From: Lotus japonicus
Taxonomy: Eukaryota; Streptophyta; Magnoliopsida; Fabales; Fabaceae
DNA: 64,000 nt
NCBI RefSeq assembly: GCF_012489685.1
Contig: NC_080043.1
Coordinates: 48,871,127-48,935,126, forward strand
Reading direction: 5' to 3'
The notes under the pieces were generated by a model. The model searched no databases and was not told the origin of the DNA. It saw nothing but the letters and a program-made list of their open reading frames with translations. Both the position numbers and the translations under genes were made by a program. Below are positions 42,930 through 54,587 of this stretch, in pieces (position 1 is the first letter of the stretch; each line of letters starts with the position of its first letter).

Positions 42930-43755
42930 GTAAAGGCCACCGTGCGACCTATTCGGGGCGGATTATGGAGGACCGCGTCGATCGACTGGGGCACCTGACG
43001 GAGGGAGTGCTGAGGAGGTACACCGTGAGCTTCAACTTGCCACCTGGCGTACACTGCGGACCAGGAGTGGGAGCACCACCACCACTGTCATCTTTTGATG
43101 ACGAGGACCCCTCAGAGGAGGAGCCTGTGGGAGGGACTTCTGCGGAGTCTAGCTCGGGCCCTACGCCCGTGAGGCCGGCACCGGAGCGCATCGGGGTAGC
43201 GAGAGGGGGTATGATGGTGTACATAGACTTGGTCGTTCTGGATTCAGATTCGGACGACGATCACGCTAGCATGTAGGACTGAGTGCTGGTGTGAGCTCCT
43301 CGAGATAGGATTAGTGTAGGAGTAGAGTCTTAGCTCTGACTGTCATGCTTCTAGTTGGGGACAGGGTAGTTTCCTGCCGATAGCTTTTTGTGTGGTTTCT
43401 CTACGGAAATCACAGAGAGTTGGTTGGACTAGGGGGTCTTGTTTTTAGGCCGTTTGGGCTAACTTATTCTCATTTATGAGGGATGGTGTTACGAATACTT
43501 AAATTTTCCTTTGGACTGTACATATTGCCTACGGGCGCCACTTTTTCTATTTCCCGTCACTGGAGGATACTCGTGACGTGGTTTGTTACTTACAGCGGGG
43601 GCTGTAAATATTATTGTACATTAGTTCTGTTATCTTTTGTCGTCGAGTTTATTTCTTTCAGTTTTGATTATATTATCGAAAAAAAATATTCACGTTTTTT
43701 TCCGCTTTTTCTTTTTGGTTACTAAAGTGACGCTACCGAAATCGAGGTGTGACAA
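42930..43755 (+). mobile_element. Tekay-type LTR 3' fragment
   Basis: The last 0.8 kb of the LTR family seen at 1-668, ending GAAATCGAGGTGTGACA (a degraded GGGGTGTTACA). The 5' part is missing; similarity begins near 42930. The right flank is unrelated noncoding DNA. Confidence 0.8.
42965..43276 (+). CDS. LTR-internal acidic ORF, second family
   Basis: A 103-residue open frame: MEDRVDRLGHLTEGVLRRYT, SFNLPPGVHCGPGVG, an acidic/Pro/Ser stretch (SSFDDEDPSEEEPVGGTS), MMVYIDLVVLDSDSDDDHAS and a stop. It lines up with VMEDR..RGRLTRGVLRR..SFNLPPSVRCGPGTG in Tekay A (15027-15120), even though the surrounding LTR DNA is quite different. The N-terminal exon is lost with the LTR truncation, so the Met used here is internal. 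Function unknown. Confidence 0.45.
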   Translation: MEDRVDRLGHLTEGVLRRYTVSFNLPPGVHCGPGVGAPPPLSSFDDEDPSEEEPVGGTSAESSSGPTPVRPAPERIGVARGGMMVYIDLVVLDSDSDDDHASM

Positions 43756-45163
43756 AGACCATCACATCACCATCCAACTCCATTAGTACACTCTTGGAAC
43801 TTAGTATCACATGTATGTACTTTAATACCAAAAAAATACTCATCCAAGTCTTCTCCAAATTCTGATTACACGTACAACTCTCTTACTTCACCATAAACTT
43901 CAGCCAAACATTTATTCCCCACCATCATTACCTTTACAAACCAACAAAAAACAATCATTTTCACAAAGTTCCATGCATTATGATGCATAGCACATGTACA
44001 TGACATTACATCATGAAAACCATTGCATTATTCCTTCTGAAACTTGATGCCACGCATACCATCCCTTCACCATCTGAATTCATCATTTCTAACATTTAAT
44101 TCTAACACTATTCACTCCATAAACCAACAAAATAGTCATCATGACAAATAGGAATGAATAGTAAAACTGAAACATTTTTTGCAATATGCTCTGCTCTTTT
44201 CCAGCCCATAAATGAGCTTCAGACCTGCTCAGAGATTAGGAGTTAATCACCTTGCATGAAACTCCATTGGTGAAGAAACTAGCTTAAGGAAATAACCATG
44301 ATTCTTTGCTTAATCACTCCAGCTCTATAAATTCGTGCATTCTGAACTCTTGAGGTCCTAGGACACTAAAACTTAGTCTCAGAAACGTGAGAGACAGAGT
44401 GAGACGCTCTCAGCCCCTCTCGAATTCAAGAATTAAAGCTTCAAAGCTTCTCCTCTTCGAATTTCCATTTTCATTCACTAATTCCTCTTCAAATATGTCC
44501 CAATGTGTTTCTGCAAGTCCCTACATTAATTCTGGGCAAACTTTGGCAAGTTTTGGTCAAGAAAACGTGAAGAAGAAGAAGTCTGAACTTCTCCGGCGAA
44601 GCTGCCCAGTTTCCGGCGATGAAAGCCGACCTGTAACGGCTCTTTTCTCCTTCCTCCGATCGACCCACTACACGAAACCATCACCATTCTCTTTCTATAA
44701 GCAAGACGCACCTGTCCATGGTCTCAGATCCCTCAAACTCTGTCAATGCTGCAGCTCCGGTCATCTTCTCCGGCGAGCCTTCTCGCCGGAAAATCGCGAA
44801 TCTGAGCTCTGGTGCGTTCTGACCTTCCCGATCATGTTTTTAACCTCTGTTTCATCATTTAGGACATTAAAGACATGGTTTTAGGACCTGGGCATATCAT
44901 TTTCGAACTGAACAAGGAAATGAACAAACAAGGCAAGTTTATTGAATTCTGTAGCTTTCTGGACAGCTAGGATTAATTAGCAACGTTTTTCTGATCATTA
45001 AGAATGATATTAGGAAAGTGGAAGAGAAGGCATGGAAATGAAAGTCTTCATTTTCCCTTCTATGGCTTCCATGGAAATGGCCAACAAGGTGCTGAACAAC
45101 ATGAGTTATGCCCTGTAGTTTCTGGATGAGGTTCCATAAAAGAGAATCATCAGACCTGAAAGT
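43756..45163. other. Unclassified noncoding region with promoter-like segment
   Basis: AT-rich without convincing ORFs. From about 44320 it looks like a plant promoter and leader: CTCTATAAATTCG (44324-44336), a CT-rich leader, and a purine/GAAG-rich stretch with repeated TCTCCGGCGA words (44595-44785). A 165-codon frame at 44387-44884 has no recognisable features. It may be the 5' part of another LTR or a relic of a host gene promoter. The minus-strand copia element D is inserted at its right end (candidate target AAAGT at 45159-45163). Confidence 0.4.
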
Positions 45164-46381
45164 TGAAGGTGCGAAAAACACTAGAAAGGGGGGAGGGGTT
45201 TGAATAGAGTTTTTAAATAAAATGATTCCCTTTTAAACTTTTTGCAAACTCAAGGATAAGAACAAGGTGGTGAAGAATATGAAGTAAACCACGCAAGTAT
45301 TTTATCCTGGTTCACTTGAGATAAAAGCTCAAGTTAATCCAGTCCACTCGTGAAGGTAATTCACTAAAATCAATGAGTGTTACAACTGCACTTGCAACCT
45401 GCCAAGTGACTAACAATACACTGATTTTCTCACTAGTATACTGTCAAGAAGCTGATCTACCGATCCTCTCAAGACTAGCTAAACACTGAATCAAACTTGA
45501 TTCAGTCCTCTCAAGATCCGACCAAACTAGGTCTCTCATGGAACTTACAAAGTGTATGTAAAGGCTTTTGGGTTTACAAGAATTGCTTCTGAAAAACTAA
45601 TGGTAAACTCAGATGTTTAAGAACAGTGAAGAAATATTGCTAAGAGATCGGTTAGAATGAGTTAAAGAGTTTCAGTAAAGTTTCTTCGCTTCTTTCTTCT
45701 ATCTTCAGCCCTTATATACTCCAAGGCATATGGTGTAGCCGTTGCTAGGGTTTTGCCCGTTGGAGTGACAATCTTGTAATATCAGACTGCTAGGCTGAAC
45801 GAGGTAGGTGGCGGACAGGCTGAGACTGTACGATGTGTACTATGACAGTGACCTGTCCTTTCACCAGCTGACTTATGATCTGGAGTGCTTCAGATGGACG
45901 TTGGTGAAGCTTCTGATCAGAGTCAGACAGAAGCTTGGATCCTCTGACTTGCAACTTCTGCTTCTGAACAAATTCCTTAAAACTTCTGAACGTCAGAGCT
46001 AGAATAGCTTGGGTCTTTAGAGCCAACTTCTTGCAGGTCTTCAGAACTTGAGTCTTCTACTTTCAGGACCGTACCTTCTGGAACAACTGGTCTTCAGAAC
46101 TTCTGACTCCGGTTCTTCAGTACCTCTTGAGAGCTTCTATCTTCATAACTTCTGAAGGATTTGCCACTGTTCTGAATGAACATGATAAGCTTTAGAGCTC
46201 TCTTTTTGGTAACCCTTGGTTCTTCTTCTTCTGATAGAACCGGCTTGGGTCAGAATCAGAACCTGTTTGTCACAACTCATAAAGACAAACATTAGAGTAC
46301 CATAATTGTTCATCCTCAAAAAACTTAATTGTAATCATCAAAATATAGAGATGCAACCACTGATCAAATCTTGATCTTACA
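45164..46381 (-). mobile_element. 3' LTR of copia element D (minus strand)
   Basis: A 1218-bp LTR; on the minus strand TGTAAGATCAAGATTTGATC (from 46381) to GTTTTTCGCACCTTCA (45164). TATA segment GAGTATATAAGG at about 45711-45722. It is the same family as the element A LTR but clearly diverged. The PPT lies just inside at 46382. Confidence 0.93.
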
Positions 46382-46395
46382 ATCTCCCCCTTTTT
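46382..46395 (-). promoter_or_regulatory. Polypurine tract of copia element D
   Basis: On the minus strand TTAAAAAGGGGGAGAT directly before the LTR start. It fixes 45164-46381 as the 3' LTR and the element as minus strand. Confidence 0.92.
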
Positions 46396-47024
46396 AATGA
46401 TGACAAAACAAGTATTTTGATGAACAATTCTTAATCAATAAACTGAATACACAAGAGAGAAGAGTTTAGAGTTTAAACTTATCCTTGTGTAACGGTTTAT
46501 GTTGCTTCTTCTGAATCTAGGATTGCACTTGATCTGAGCTGGAGTCTCCCCCTGACTCCCCCTGAATCTATGAATTGATGAGATGATGAAGAGTCTAGAT
46601 TCGGAGTCTAGTGATGTGGTCGGAAGATATGCGTAGAAAGATGTATACTCATCAGAAATTGATGGTTCAGAACTCGCGTAGATCACATGAAGACATAGAG
46701 TATTGTCCAGGTGTATTGGAAATAAGGCGTTAGAGGCATATTAGTTCAGAAATTTGAACAAAATGTATTCATTGTTTTAGGACGCTTGGCAATATCTATG
46801 TGCTATAAGTATTTGATACTTATTCTCCTCTACTGGTTTTATATAATATAAGCAAAGTTAAAAGTTTATCAAAAAACCATTTTATGTACTCCCCCTTTTT
46901 GTCATAAGCAAAAAGAGTGAAAAACAAAACCAATAACAACAAGGAAGTAATGCAGATAAGACGCTTGTTATTATTAAGTAACGAAAATGAGTACAGATGA
47001 TAGAAAAGACTAGGAGAACAAGTC
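46396..47024. other. Noncoding region before the 3' LTR of element D
   Basis: No ORF. A second purine tract on the minus strand (TTGCTTATGACAAAAAGGGG then GAGTA, about 46887-46911) corresponds to the internal tract at 29722-29746 in element A. Confidence 0.5.
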
Positions 47025-47468
47025 CTAGATACATAAGAAAGCACGAGACTCCTTCATAGAAAGAAGCTGAAGGTGCAAAGGACGAATGTCCTGATCAATG
47101 GAGGCTAACTGGGCAGCCAGTTCTTCCTTCAGAATCTCACTTTCATGGATAGCAGGAGTGGAGGCAGCAGCTTGACCTGCTTCTTCGTGATCTTCTCGCT
47201 CCCTCTTTTCATTTTCAAGGAGCATACAAATGCTCTCGAATTGAGCTTCCAGATCCTTCCGGCGAGAGGCCAGGTGAAGGAGTTCTTTCAGAACATCTTG
47301 AAGAGTTTGCAGACAGTGGATATGAAACGAGGTCAGCCAACAGTTTTGCAGATACTCAATTTTCCCAAGAGCTTGGGAGATTTGAGTGGGTGAAAGATCG
47401 ATGCTCCAAGAAAAGGTCTGGTCAAATACCAAGGCCTTAAGTTCAGAAATCAAATCAGCAGTAGACAT
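47025..47468 (-). CDS. Sense accessory ORF of copia element D (coiled-coil protein)
   Basis: An intact 147-residue frame in the same direction as element D, between the env-like ORF and the 3' LTR: MSTADLISELKALVFDQTFS, SIDLSPTQISQALGKIEYL, then a helical charged region (LHLASRRKDLEAQFESICML, LLENEKREREDHEEAG) ending MKESRAFLCI. The frame extends upstream to 47525, but the ATG at 47468 is preferred because a TATA-like TTTATAATC (about 47530-47540) lies about 65 bases before it and would place the start site after the upstream ATG. No signal peptide or membrane segment. I do not recognise the family. It sits at the same place as the antisense ORF of element A but is not clearly related in sequence. 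Confidence 0.55.
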   Translation of the reverse strand: MSTADLISELKALVFDQTFSWSIDLSPTQISQALGKIEYLQNCWLTSFHIHCLQTLQDVLKELLHLASRRKDLEAQFESICMLLENEKREREDHEEAGQAAASTPAIHESEILKEELAAQLASIDQDIRPLHLQLLSMKESRAFLCI

Positions 47469-47715
47469 TGTGATTTGAGGAGAGAAGGAAATGAATTGAG
47501 TTGTGATGGAGAAGAAGGAAGGCAATAGATTATAAAGAAGAGAAGTAACAGAAAAACATGCATAAAACTCATTGAATCATAAATGCATGTGAGTTACTAA
47601 GAGAAGTGGACGGTGCATTAAGTAAGTGTAGCAAAATTAAACATGGTCAAACATGAAATAAGTTCACAGATAATTAAAGTGAATAAATTATGCATGAAAG
47701 ATAGATGAGAGGGGT
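47469..47715. other. Spacer between env-like and accessory ORFs of element D
   Basis: AT-rich; on the minus strand it holds a TATA-like box and CT-rich leader for the accessory ORF. Nothing else seen. Confidence 0.4.
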
Positions 47716-50205
47716 TCAAGGCTTTGATGAAGATGGGAGATTCTCGATCAGGTACCTTATCATATTCTCCATTCTGCTTGAAGATTCCTGAATCTGCCGA
47801 CTCTGTTCACTCTGAATGATGCCTTGATGCTCAACCATCTGAAACAGCCTCTGCTGATCATCTTGTATCCTATCAATTCTGGCAGCCAGGAGAGCAACTT
47901 CCGGATGTGAAGCTGGTTCTGGAGCTTGAATAGGAACATCTGTAGGTGCCTGAACTTCTGCCGCAACTTGACTAGGTATTTCCATCTGAACTTCATCAAC
48001 CTCTGCAGCCTCATGAATAATGATCTCTTCAGCACTGTCCTCTGCAACCTCTGCTGAAATCATATCATCATCTTCTGAGGTACGTTCAGAGACAAGATGA
48101 GTTCTTGAAGCCATTGCCCTTCTCATGGGCTCACAAACCTTGTGTAACACCCTCTGCCTCTGCTCATAAGCTCTCTCTGAGGCATCATGAACTCTCAGAC
48201 GCTTCTCCCTGCTAAGCTGCTTCTCAATCTCAGAAGCTCTACTTTCTGACCATCGTCCGAAGGCAGACCACATACCATCAACCAGAGAGGCATCAAATTG
48301 ATTGTCAGTTACCTGATACAGCCATTGCAGTCTTCTGGTTGCTTCATCAGAGAACTCCTGAATGAGCTGAATAAGATTCTGTGGCCCGAAGGAGGGTGCC
48401 AGATCCATGATTTGTTGAGGAATGTTGGTTGCTTTAGAACTTGATGCATTAGAACTTTCAGTTCTCATTTGCCCTGAAGGCATTGATTCATTCACATGAG
48501 CTTTTCCTTGTCCAAAATGATCTGATTCATCCATGCGTTCAATCTCAGGAATGGTCTCTTGTCTTTCCCTGGATGTAGCAGTCTTCTCAGGTGAGGTGAA
48601 ACTCAGATCTCTTGAGTTTACTATGGAGTAGTGAGACAAGGACACATAGAAGGACTCAGCAACAGCATCTGGGAGCACATCTTCAAAGTAGGAGGCTACC
48701 TGCTGGATAGGTTGCACATTGAAAGGAGGTTCTAGAATCTGAACATCCTCATCTTCATCGTCTTTCTCAGTAGGAATCTCTCCAGATTCAGTTATCAGAA
48801 GGGTTCTTGAGGTGGATGGAGGTTTGGGTGTGAATTGTTGAACCAAGTCCCTCAAGGTGGCCTCACTCTGAGCGATACCCTTGATGAATGAATTGAAAAG
48901 AGGTACAGACTCAGTGGTGGTGGATGTGGAGGAGGTTTGAATTGGGATGGATGGAATGGAAGTGGTAGCAGTTAGGGTGTTGAAGTGAGGAGCTTGTGTT
49001 TCTGCTTGAGATAAGGTTTGTGTGTGAGGTTCTGTTTGAGGTGGATTTGTTTGGGTTAAGGTTGGCAGGGATGTAGATATAGGTATAGGTTGTTCAGGAA
49101 TAACTACTAAAGTAGAATCTAAATTAATGCTTTTAGTTAGTTCCTTACTTGAATCTCTGAGTATGGTAGATCTGGTGAGTCTAGCAGTCCTTGCAGGATC
49201 TGAAGTTATCTTTGATCTCCTTTCTCTTTGTACCTCTGCAACATTTTCAGATGCTTGCTTTGGTTCTGACTCCTTCTGAAGTGGATCCTTCAGAGGCAGT
49301 TTCATCCTCTTGCCTATGGGCTCTACATTAGAATCGGTGGATTCTTCAGCTTCTGCAGATTCCCTTATGACCTGGAGCACATTCCCAATAATCTCACAAT
49401 CATCCTGCTCAACTTCTTCCTCAACTTGAATTGCTTGAATTCTTTGCCTCTTGGCCAGAGGAACATCATCATCTTCAGTTTCCTCATCAGAAGATTCTTC
49501 CATGACAGCCTTCCTCTTGACATCCTTTCTAGGTGAAACTTCTTCTTCTTGAGTTCCAATGGAAGAAGACATAGAGCTCTCAGAGCTATCAGACTGAGAT
49601 TCCTGAGGTGACTCCACTGGAGTTCTTTCAGGAGAGGGTTCTAGAATTGATTCCCTGATGACTACAGATTTTGATGCTGCTTTCATCTTCTTGGTTTCCT
49701 CTATTAGAATCCCTTTGCCTTTGGGATATGAAGGCTTGTTGCTGGTTGTTCTCTTGGACCTCCTTGTTGGTACCTCAGGAGGACTATCAGGAAGACTCTT
49801 GATGAATTCCTCGAGAGTGATTGGATCTCCTTTACTTCTGAGCATTCTCACATATTTCAGAATGCTGGCTGGATTATCCTTCTTAGACCAGAGAGGGTAG
49901 TCATCAATAGGGTGGTTCTTCTGACGAACCTCTTCAGATGATTCTTCAACAGGTTCAACTTGAACTTTGTCAATGATCTGCATTCTCTTCAACTTAGTCC
50001 CATTGAGAGCATCTCCAATGGACATAGCCAGATCCTCATGAAGTCCGAGGTCAGACAATGTCTTGACCAGTTAATTCTGGGTGAAGATATCTGAGAGCAG
50101 CCTGCCATAAGGAATGTAGGAGATAGACCTCTTGGTCTCAATTGCAGTAGTTCATGACTTCTCAACACATTCCTTCAGATAGTTGAAGAGTAGAAATGGA
50201 AGACA
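47716..50205 (-). pseudogene. Copia element D env-like ORF, C-terminal part
   Basis: Starting at the insertion point (50205) the frame reads VCLPFLLFNYLKECVEKS, a stop, SISYIPYGRLLSDIFTQN, a second stop, then 780 open codons from 50058. These include a Ser/Glu/Lys-rich region with basic clusters (LAKRQRIQ, TRRSKRTTSNK), a Pro/Thr/Gln-rich linker (IPTSTSLPTLTQTNPPQTEP in general style), a helical domain (MDLAPSFGPQNLIQLIQEFS, WLYQVTDNQFDASL, SAFGRWSESRASEIEKQLSR) and a C-terminal coiled coil ending LIENLPSSSKP. The basic clusters suggest a nuclear or nucleic-acid role. The long undamaged stretch shows that decay is fairly recent. Confidence 0.8.
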
Positions 50206-50210
50206 TACAG
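50206..50210 (+). repeat. Left target site duplication TACAG
   Basis: TACAG before TGTAACACCCTAG (50211), repeated at 57957-57961 after GGGGCGTTACA. Confidence 0.95.
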
Positions 50211-50648
50211 TGTAACACCCTAGACTTACCTATGTAATGCTTAAGTGATAGATTGAATTAAATGAGACTTTTGGCTAAGTTTGAGTCTTGACATATTACT
50301 CCTGTCAAATTCTGTGAATTTTTAGAGGGTCTTAAAGACCTCATTTGGGAAACCTTCCTTCATGAGAGTTGTAGCCCATTAAGTGTAGAAAATTCTCGAA
50401 GTGGAATCAGGTCATTCCGACCTCTGTAGCTCGAGATATTCGAATTTTACTAAGCAAGGGTCGGGCTGTAATGTGCCAGCGGATTAAGTGTTGTATTTTC
50501 TTTTTAATTCCGAGTTTAATTGGGTTTTAATTATAAAGAGTGGGGCCTATCTGTAATTTGGACCTGGTTAAGTGGTGATTACTAATGGGTCAAGGGTGGT
50601 TGCAGGCTTAAAGTAAAAGAAGAAAAAGAAAATGAAACCCTAGCCCAC

Positions 50649-50951
50649 ATGTGTGTGAGGCCGCGGGTTGCATGGGAAATAAGGGGGGAAAACCCTTATT
50701 TTCCCCTCATTCTGAACAAGAAAAGAAACCATACAGCTCCACGTGAAAATATGAGAGAGAGCAAGAGAGAGACGCCGCCGATCAAGCCGCCACCACCGCC
50801 AGTGACACACGCGCGAGAGGGAGAACCTTGCGAGAGAGAGAGAGAGCTGCGAGGGAGAGTGAGGGGACGTGGACAGCAGCGTTCTTTGACCTCTTCTTCA
50901 CCAAAACCTTTTCCTTTTCACCAAGTTAGCCAAGGTAAGGGCTGGTCCTAG
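50649..50951 (+). other. Arg-rich leader ORF in the 5' LTR
   Basis: An open frame of 100 codons starting MCVRPRVAWEIRGENPYFP and rich in Arg, Glu and Pro (PPIKPPPPPVTHAREGEPC). The predicted splice donor at 50935 falls inside its last codons. Conservation in the other LTR (55916-56218) is expected from LTR identity alone. GAGAGA repeats produce most of the composition. It could be a leader exon rather than a protein. Confidence 0.3.
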
Positions 50952-52242
50952 GAGTTGGGTAGCATGTCTAGGCCATATTGCCATGCTTTGACATGATTTT
51001 ATGTATGAACTCGATTGATGTGCTTGAGGTTTTGAATATGCGATGTGTGCTGGAATTTTTCCATGTCATATTGGGTTACACTGTGAACATATTACTATAT
51101 TTGATGCTGGTAGATGACTTAGAACCCTTAGAATAGAATGGCTAAAACGAAATTGATGGCAAACGCATTCTCTGTCAGATTTCTGTGCTGGACAGTAAAC
51201 TTCAAGTCCTATTTTCACTAGTTTCTGGTCGCCAAATAAAGAAATGATTAACATACAAATTGTAGATCTTCGAAAGATCTTTCCAGGCATATATAGATCA
51301 AAAATTTTGGTCTAGTATTGTGTGTTGTAGGTCGTTTGGGGTAGCTGTCATACCTGCTGTTTTCCCTGTGTCGGACAGAAACTTTAAGGAGTAATATCAC
51401 CTAAATCTGGGACTCAAATGAAAATGATTTTAACTAGAGAGTTGTAGATCTTTAAAATAGCTTTCCAGAAAGATATTATACATGATTGTTTGTTGGAGGA
51501 CGCATTCTGTAAACCAGTTTCAATGAACATTGTTTTTGCTGTCCAAAAAGCTAAGTTGCGAAAATGTGTTGTTTTCCATGCATAAGCCTTATGTTACCTT
51601 ATTTGATAATTTATGCCATGATGTGTCATGCGTAAGTGTAAGTTTATGCTATGCCTTACGTGAATTGTGATATTATTGGAAATTGCTCAAAGGGTCGCTC
51701 ATCTAGTTGTAATTCCCGATGTGTCTGTGATCGTTTAATTGTTGTATTTATGCGATGTTGATGTAAGACTCTAGGTTGACTTTAGAGACTTAAACAAAGA
51801 GAAACGTGTAATTAACTCGCTTGCAAGTAAATGTGAATAATATGGGCATAGGTCTAGTGTAGACTATAGTCCATGAGAACGATGGGCTTGCACGCGAGGG
51901 AGAATTGTGGATTGACTGTTGGTCTCCACGTGAAAAGGTTGACTGCGGTCACCTAGAGATTTTGTGGATCATTGCGGCTCCACGTGTTTGGTTGACTGCG
52001 GTCACCATGAGATTTTTGTGAAGTATTGCAGCTTCACGTGATTGTACATCTGCGGATGTAAGTGATTGGCCAAGGCAGGATTGGAGGGTTGTGTGATGTG
52101 AGATTCCGTTAGTAACTGACTCTTTCCCATAAAAGACATATAATGTACTTATACTATGTTGTTGTTGATTTTGTCATTATCATTCTTTTGTTGGACCTGA
52201 CCCTGCTTGTTTGCTATGTGTTTATTTGGGGGGGGGGGGTAG
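50935..52242 (+). other. Predicted intron inside the 5' LTR of the non-autonomous element
   Basis: A consensus donor AG|GTAAGG at 50935 and an acceptor TAG at 52240-52242 that directly precedes the ATG of the acidic ORF. The interval is 1.3 kb, AT-rich and without ORFs. The 3' LTR has the same sites at 56202 and 57493. Inferred, not shown. Confidence 0.45.
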
Positions 52243-52380
52243 ATGGTCGTGAAGATAATGGCGACGACTCATTCTTGGGAGTTGATGCTACGTGACGAGC
52301 CACTACCGGATGACGACTACACTTCTGATGAAGAGGAAGAAGATAAAGAGGAAGGGGCCAAGGATATGGTTGGGTTGTGA
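52243..52380 (+). CDS. 45-codon acidic LTR ORF (5' LTR copy)
   Basis: MVVKIMATTHSWELMLRDEP then LPDDDYTSDEEEEDKEEGAK and a short end DMVGL. It starts right after the acceptor-like TAG and has 14 Asp/Glu in its last 25 codons. It differs in sequence from the acidic ORF of Tekay A but has the same position and the same acidic C-terminal character. Its copy in the 3' LTR differs by one residue. Confidence 0.4.
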   Translation: MVVKIMATTHSWELMLRDEPLPDDDYTSDEEEEDKEEGAKDMVGL

Positions 52381-52705
52381 GACATCCATTTTTCTTTTTG
52401 GTTGAGAGTACCGAGTTTTGGAAGTATTGAACCATTACTTTATTTTAGTTGAGATAGTTTAACTTGATGTAATTTACTTTGAAGTTTTCTTCCGGATATT
52501 TATTTCATACTCTTTTCAATGATTAATAAAGTTTGAGATTTACGTTGATGATTATTTCCGCAAGTTTGAAATGGTTAAGTTTCGAGAATTTTGTAAAGTT
52601 GAACTTTTATTATTAATTCAAGATTAATAAGTGAATCGACGAAAACTCTTTATGAAAATTGGTTAATTATTTACTGTGTAACACTCGAGAAATCGGGGCG
52701 TTACT

Positions 52706-52725
52706 TTGTGTTATCAGAGCTCCGG
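52706..52725 (+). promoter_or_regulatory. PBS region of the non-autonomous element
   Basis: TTGTGTTATCAGAGCTCCGG follows the LTR; TGTTATCAGAGC (52709-52720) differs by one base from the usual TGGTATCAGAGC. Confidence 0.8.
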
Positions 52726-52925
52726 TTGAGAAACCAGAGCACTAAGGGTTTTGGGCTTACGAATTTTCGAACTCGTGGTGTTTTGTTTTGATAAATGTGT
52801 TTTCAAAACTTCGCGATGAGATTGGGTAGACTTGTTTGCTAAGATGTTTGCTTGGATGTGAGAATGTCTGTGATTAGTATCATTGCGATGATTCCTGAGA
52901 TTAAGTGTTTGACTCTTTGTCAAGA

Positions 52926-53095
52926 TATTTTGAGGAAGTTGATCTTGGATGAGGGTCATAAGAGTAGATTGAGTATTCATCCGGGAATGACAAAGATGTA
53001 TCAGACTTAAAACTTCATTTCTGGTGGACTGGGATGAAGAAACGAGTAGTCGAGTATGTATCAACGTGTTTGACGTGTCAAGAGGCGAATGTAGA
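52926..53095 (+). pseudogene. Integrase zinc-finger remnant
   Basis: Broken-frame match to the Tekay integrase HHCC region (LRKLILDEGHKSR, SIHPGMTKMYQ, then CLTCQ-like TCLTCQEA in another frame) as found intact at 10845-11015. This is the only recognisable coding sequence in the element, showing descent from a Tekay element by deletion. Confidence 0.8.
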
Positions 53096-54587
53096 AGCTA
53101 AGGATGAATCTTAGTGGAATGACATATGAATTCCAGAGATGAGATGTCAAGGGTACATATTTTTGAGGTTGAAGTATTAGAAATTGAATCGATTGGATAT
53201 GATCTCAATTTATGTGACTACTGGATGATAGAGACTCATTGACCTTTCCAGTGATTTTTTCTTCTAAATTTCCATCTTCGACATATTAAGCCTAATCGAC
53301 TTAATATTGAAGGGGGGTGATATTCAGAATTATAGCTGGTGAAGGACCATGATAGAAAGGTTGATAGGAATTGATAGATGTTGGTCAAATCTGAGAGATG
53401 AGTTTTGTTAGGTATTTGATCCCTTTCTGAAGAAGTCGTAGTGCTAAGAAATGAATATTCAACTAAAAAGTGTTGAAGAGTTAGAGGACATTATTGGTGC
53501 GAACTACGTGAAGGTTTAGATTTTAAGTCCATAAATTCTTGTCCTAATTGTGTAGGACTTAAAGTTTGTTAGAATTGGATTGAGAGAGTAAGAAGTTGAT
53601 TGGTGTCATAGTGATCAAGCTAGAGAAAGAAAGTTTTAGCATAAGTTGAATACATGAGAGTTTTGATATGGATTTCAGAGAAATGTGCTAGGATTACTAA
53701 GTGAGATTGACTAAGCTGGATTAAAACCTTAGGGGTTAAGATTGTCCTTGAGAGTTGAGAGACAGGTATGAATAAGAGATTTAATGGTTTAAGTTGTGAC
53801 GATAGCAGTTGAACCTTTGAAGATTAAAATCTAGGGAGCGAAAGTTGGGCTAAGTCCCTTGAGGCACAATTTATGGTTTGATCTTGAAGGGAATGAATTA
53901 TGAGTTATGCAGAGATTTCAGACTTAAAATAGACTATAATTTGACTTGTGGATAAGTGAAAGATTGATTTAAGGTCTGAATGAGGATAGTTCTGAAACAA
54001 GAGATGACGTATGGATTGTTAGGTATTGAGATGATGATTAGCTTATAAACGGTTGATCAATTGGATTTGGATTTGGCGCCTAGCGCCCTAGTACGAGCAT
54101 TTTTTTAGATAAGCGCCCTAGTACGAGCGTGATATCAAGGTCTATTTGAAGATGATTGCTAGATATCTAAGGGTTGTTGTTGCCTTGTATGTCACCCTTG
54201 AGGTGAACTTGCATGACGTCTCCCAGGTTTTGGGATGCGTGCCGACACTACTTGTAAGATCGAAGAAAAGTGAGGGATTGAAAGGATGTTTTAATTAAGG
54301 GTTGTCGCTTACCAAAGATTGAGATTGAAATGGACGCTCCAAGTGGGACACGCCTGAGCACATCGAGACTTTGTGTCAGAATTTGTAAAATAAATAATAA
54401 TTGGTATTATCTCATTTTGTGAATGGTTTGTGATTTATGTGTGTGATATGATTTGGTGTGCTGAATGCTCATTATTGAGTCATAGAGGCGGGGAAGAACA
54501 CTGACCGAGTCAATGTCTTCCTTACGTTTTGTGGTGTTTTGTGTGACTGTGTTACACTCTCGATTTTGTTTTTCCTTACTTAGCAAA
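53096..54587. other. Noncoding interior of the non-autonomous element
   Basis: No ORF of note. Contains a GCGCCCTAGTACGAGC word twice (about 54079-54094 and 54114-54129) and a block at about 53255-53370 that recurs at about 55165-55260. Confidence 0.5.

Larger units (their letters stand above)
50211..52705 (+). mobile_element. 5' LTR of the non-autonomous element
   Basis: A 2495-bp LTR from TGTAACACCCTAGAC to AAATCGGGGCGTTAC(T). It has a leader ORF (50649-50951), a donor-like CCAAG|GTAAGG at 50934/50935, ACGTGA-containing repeats (51925-52045), a 12-base G run at 52228-52239 and TAG|ATG at 52240-52245 opening a 45-codon acidic ORF. Confidence 0.93.

Noticed and set aside
44387..44884. 165-codon ORF with Ser/Arg-rich product
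   Set aside because: No domain, no conserved motif, composition of a CT-rich leader; kept only as part of an unclassified region.
52228..52239. G run as an assembly artefact
   Set aside because: The same run is present in both LTR copies (52228 and about 57479) in front of the same TAG-ATG; probably real, though its exact length may be uncertain.
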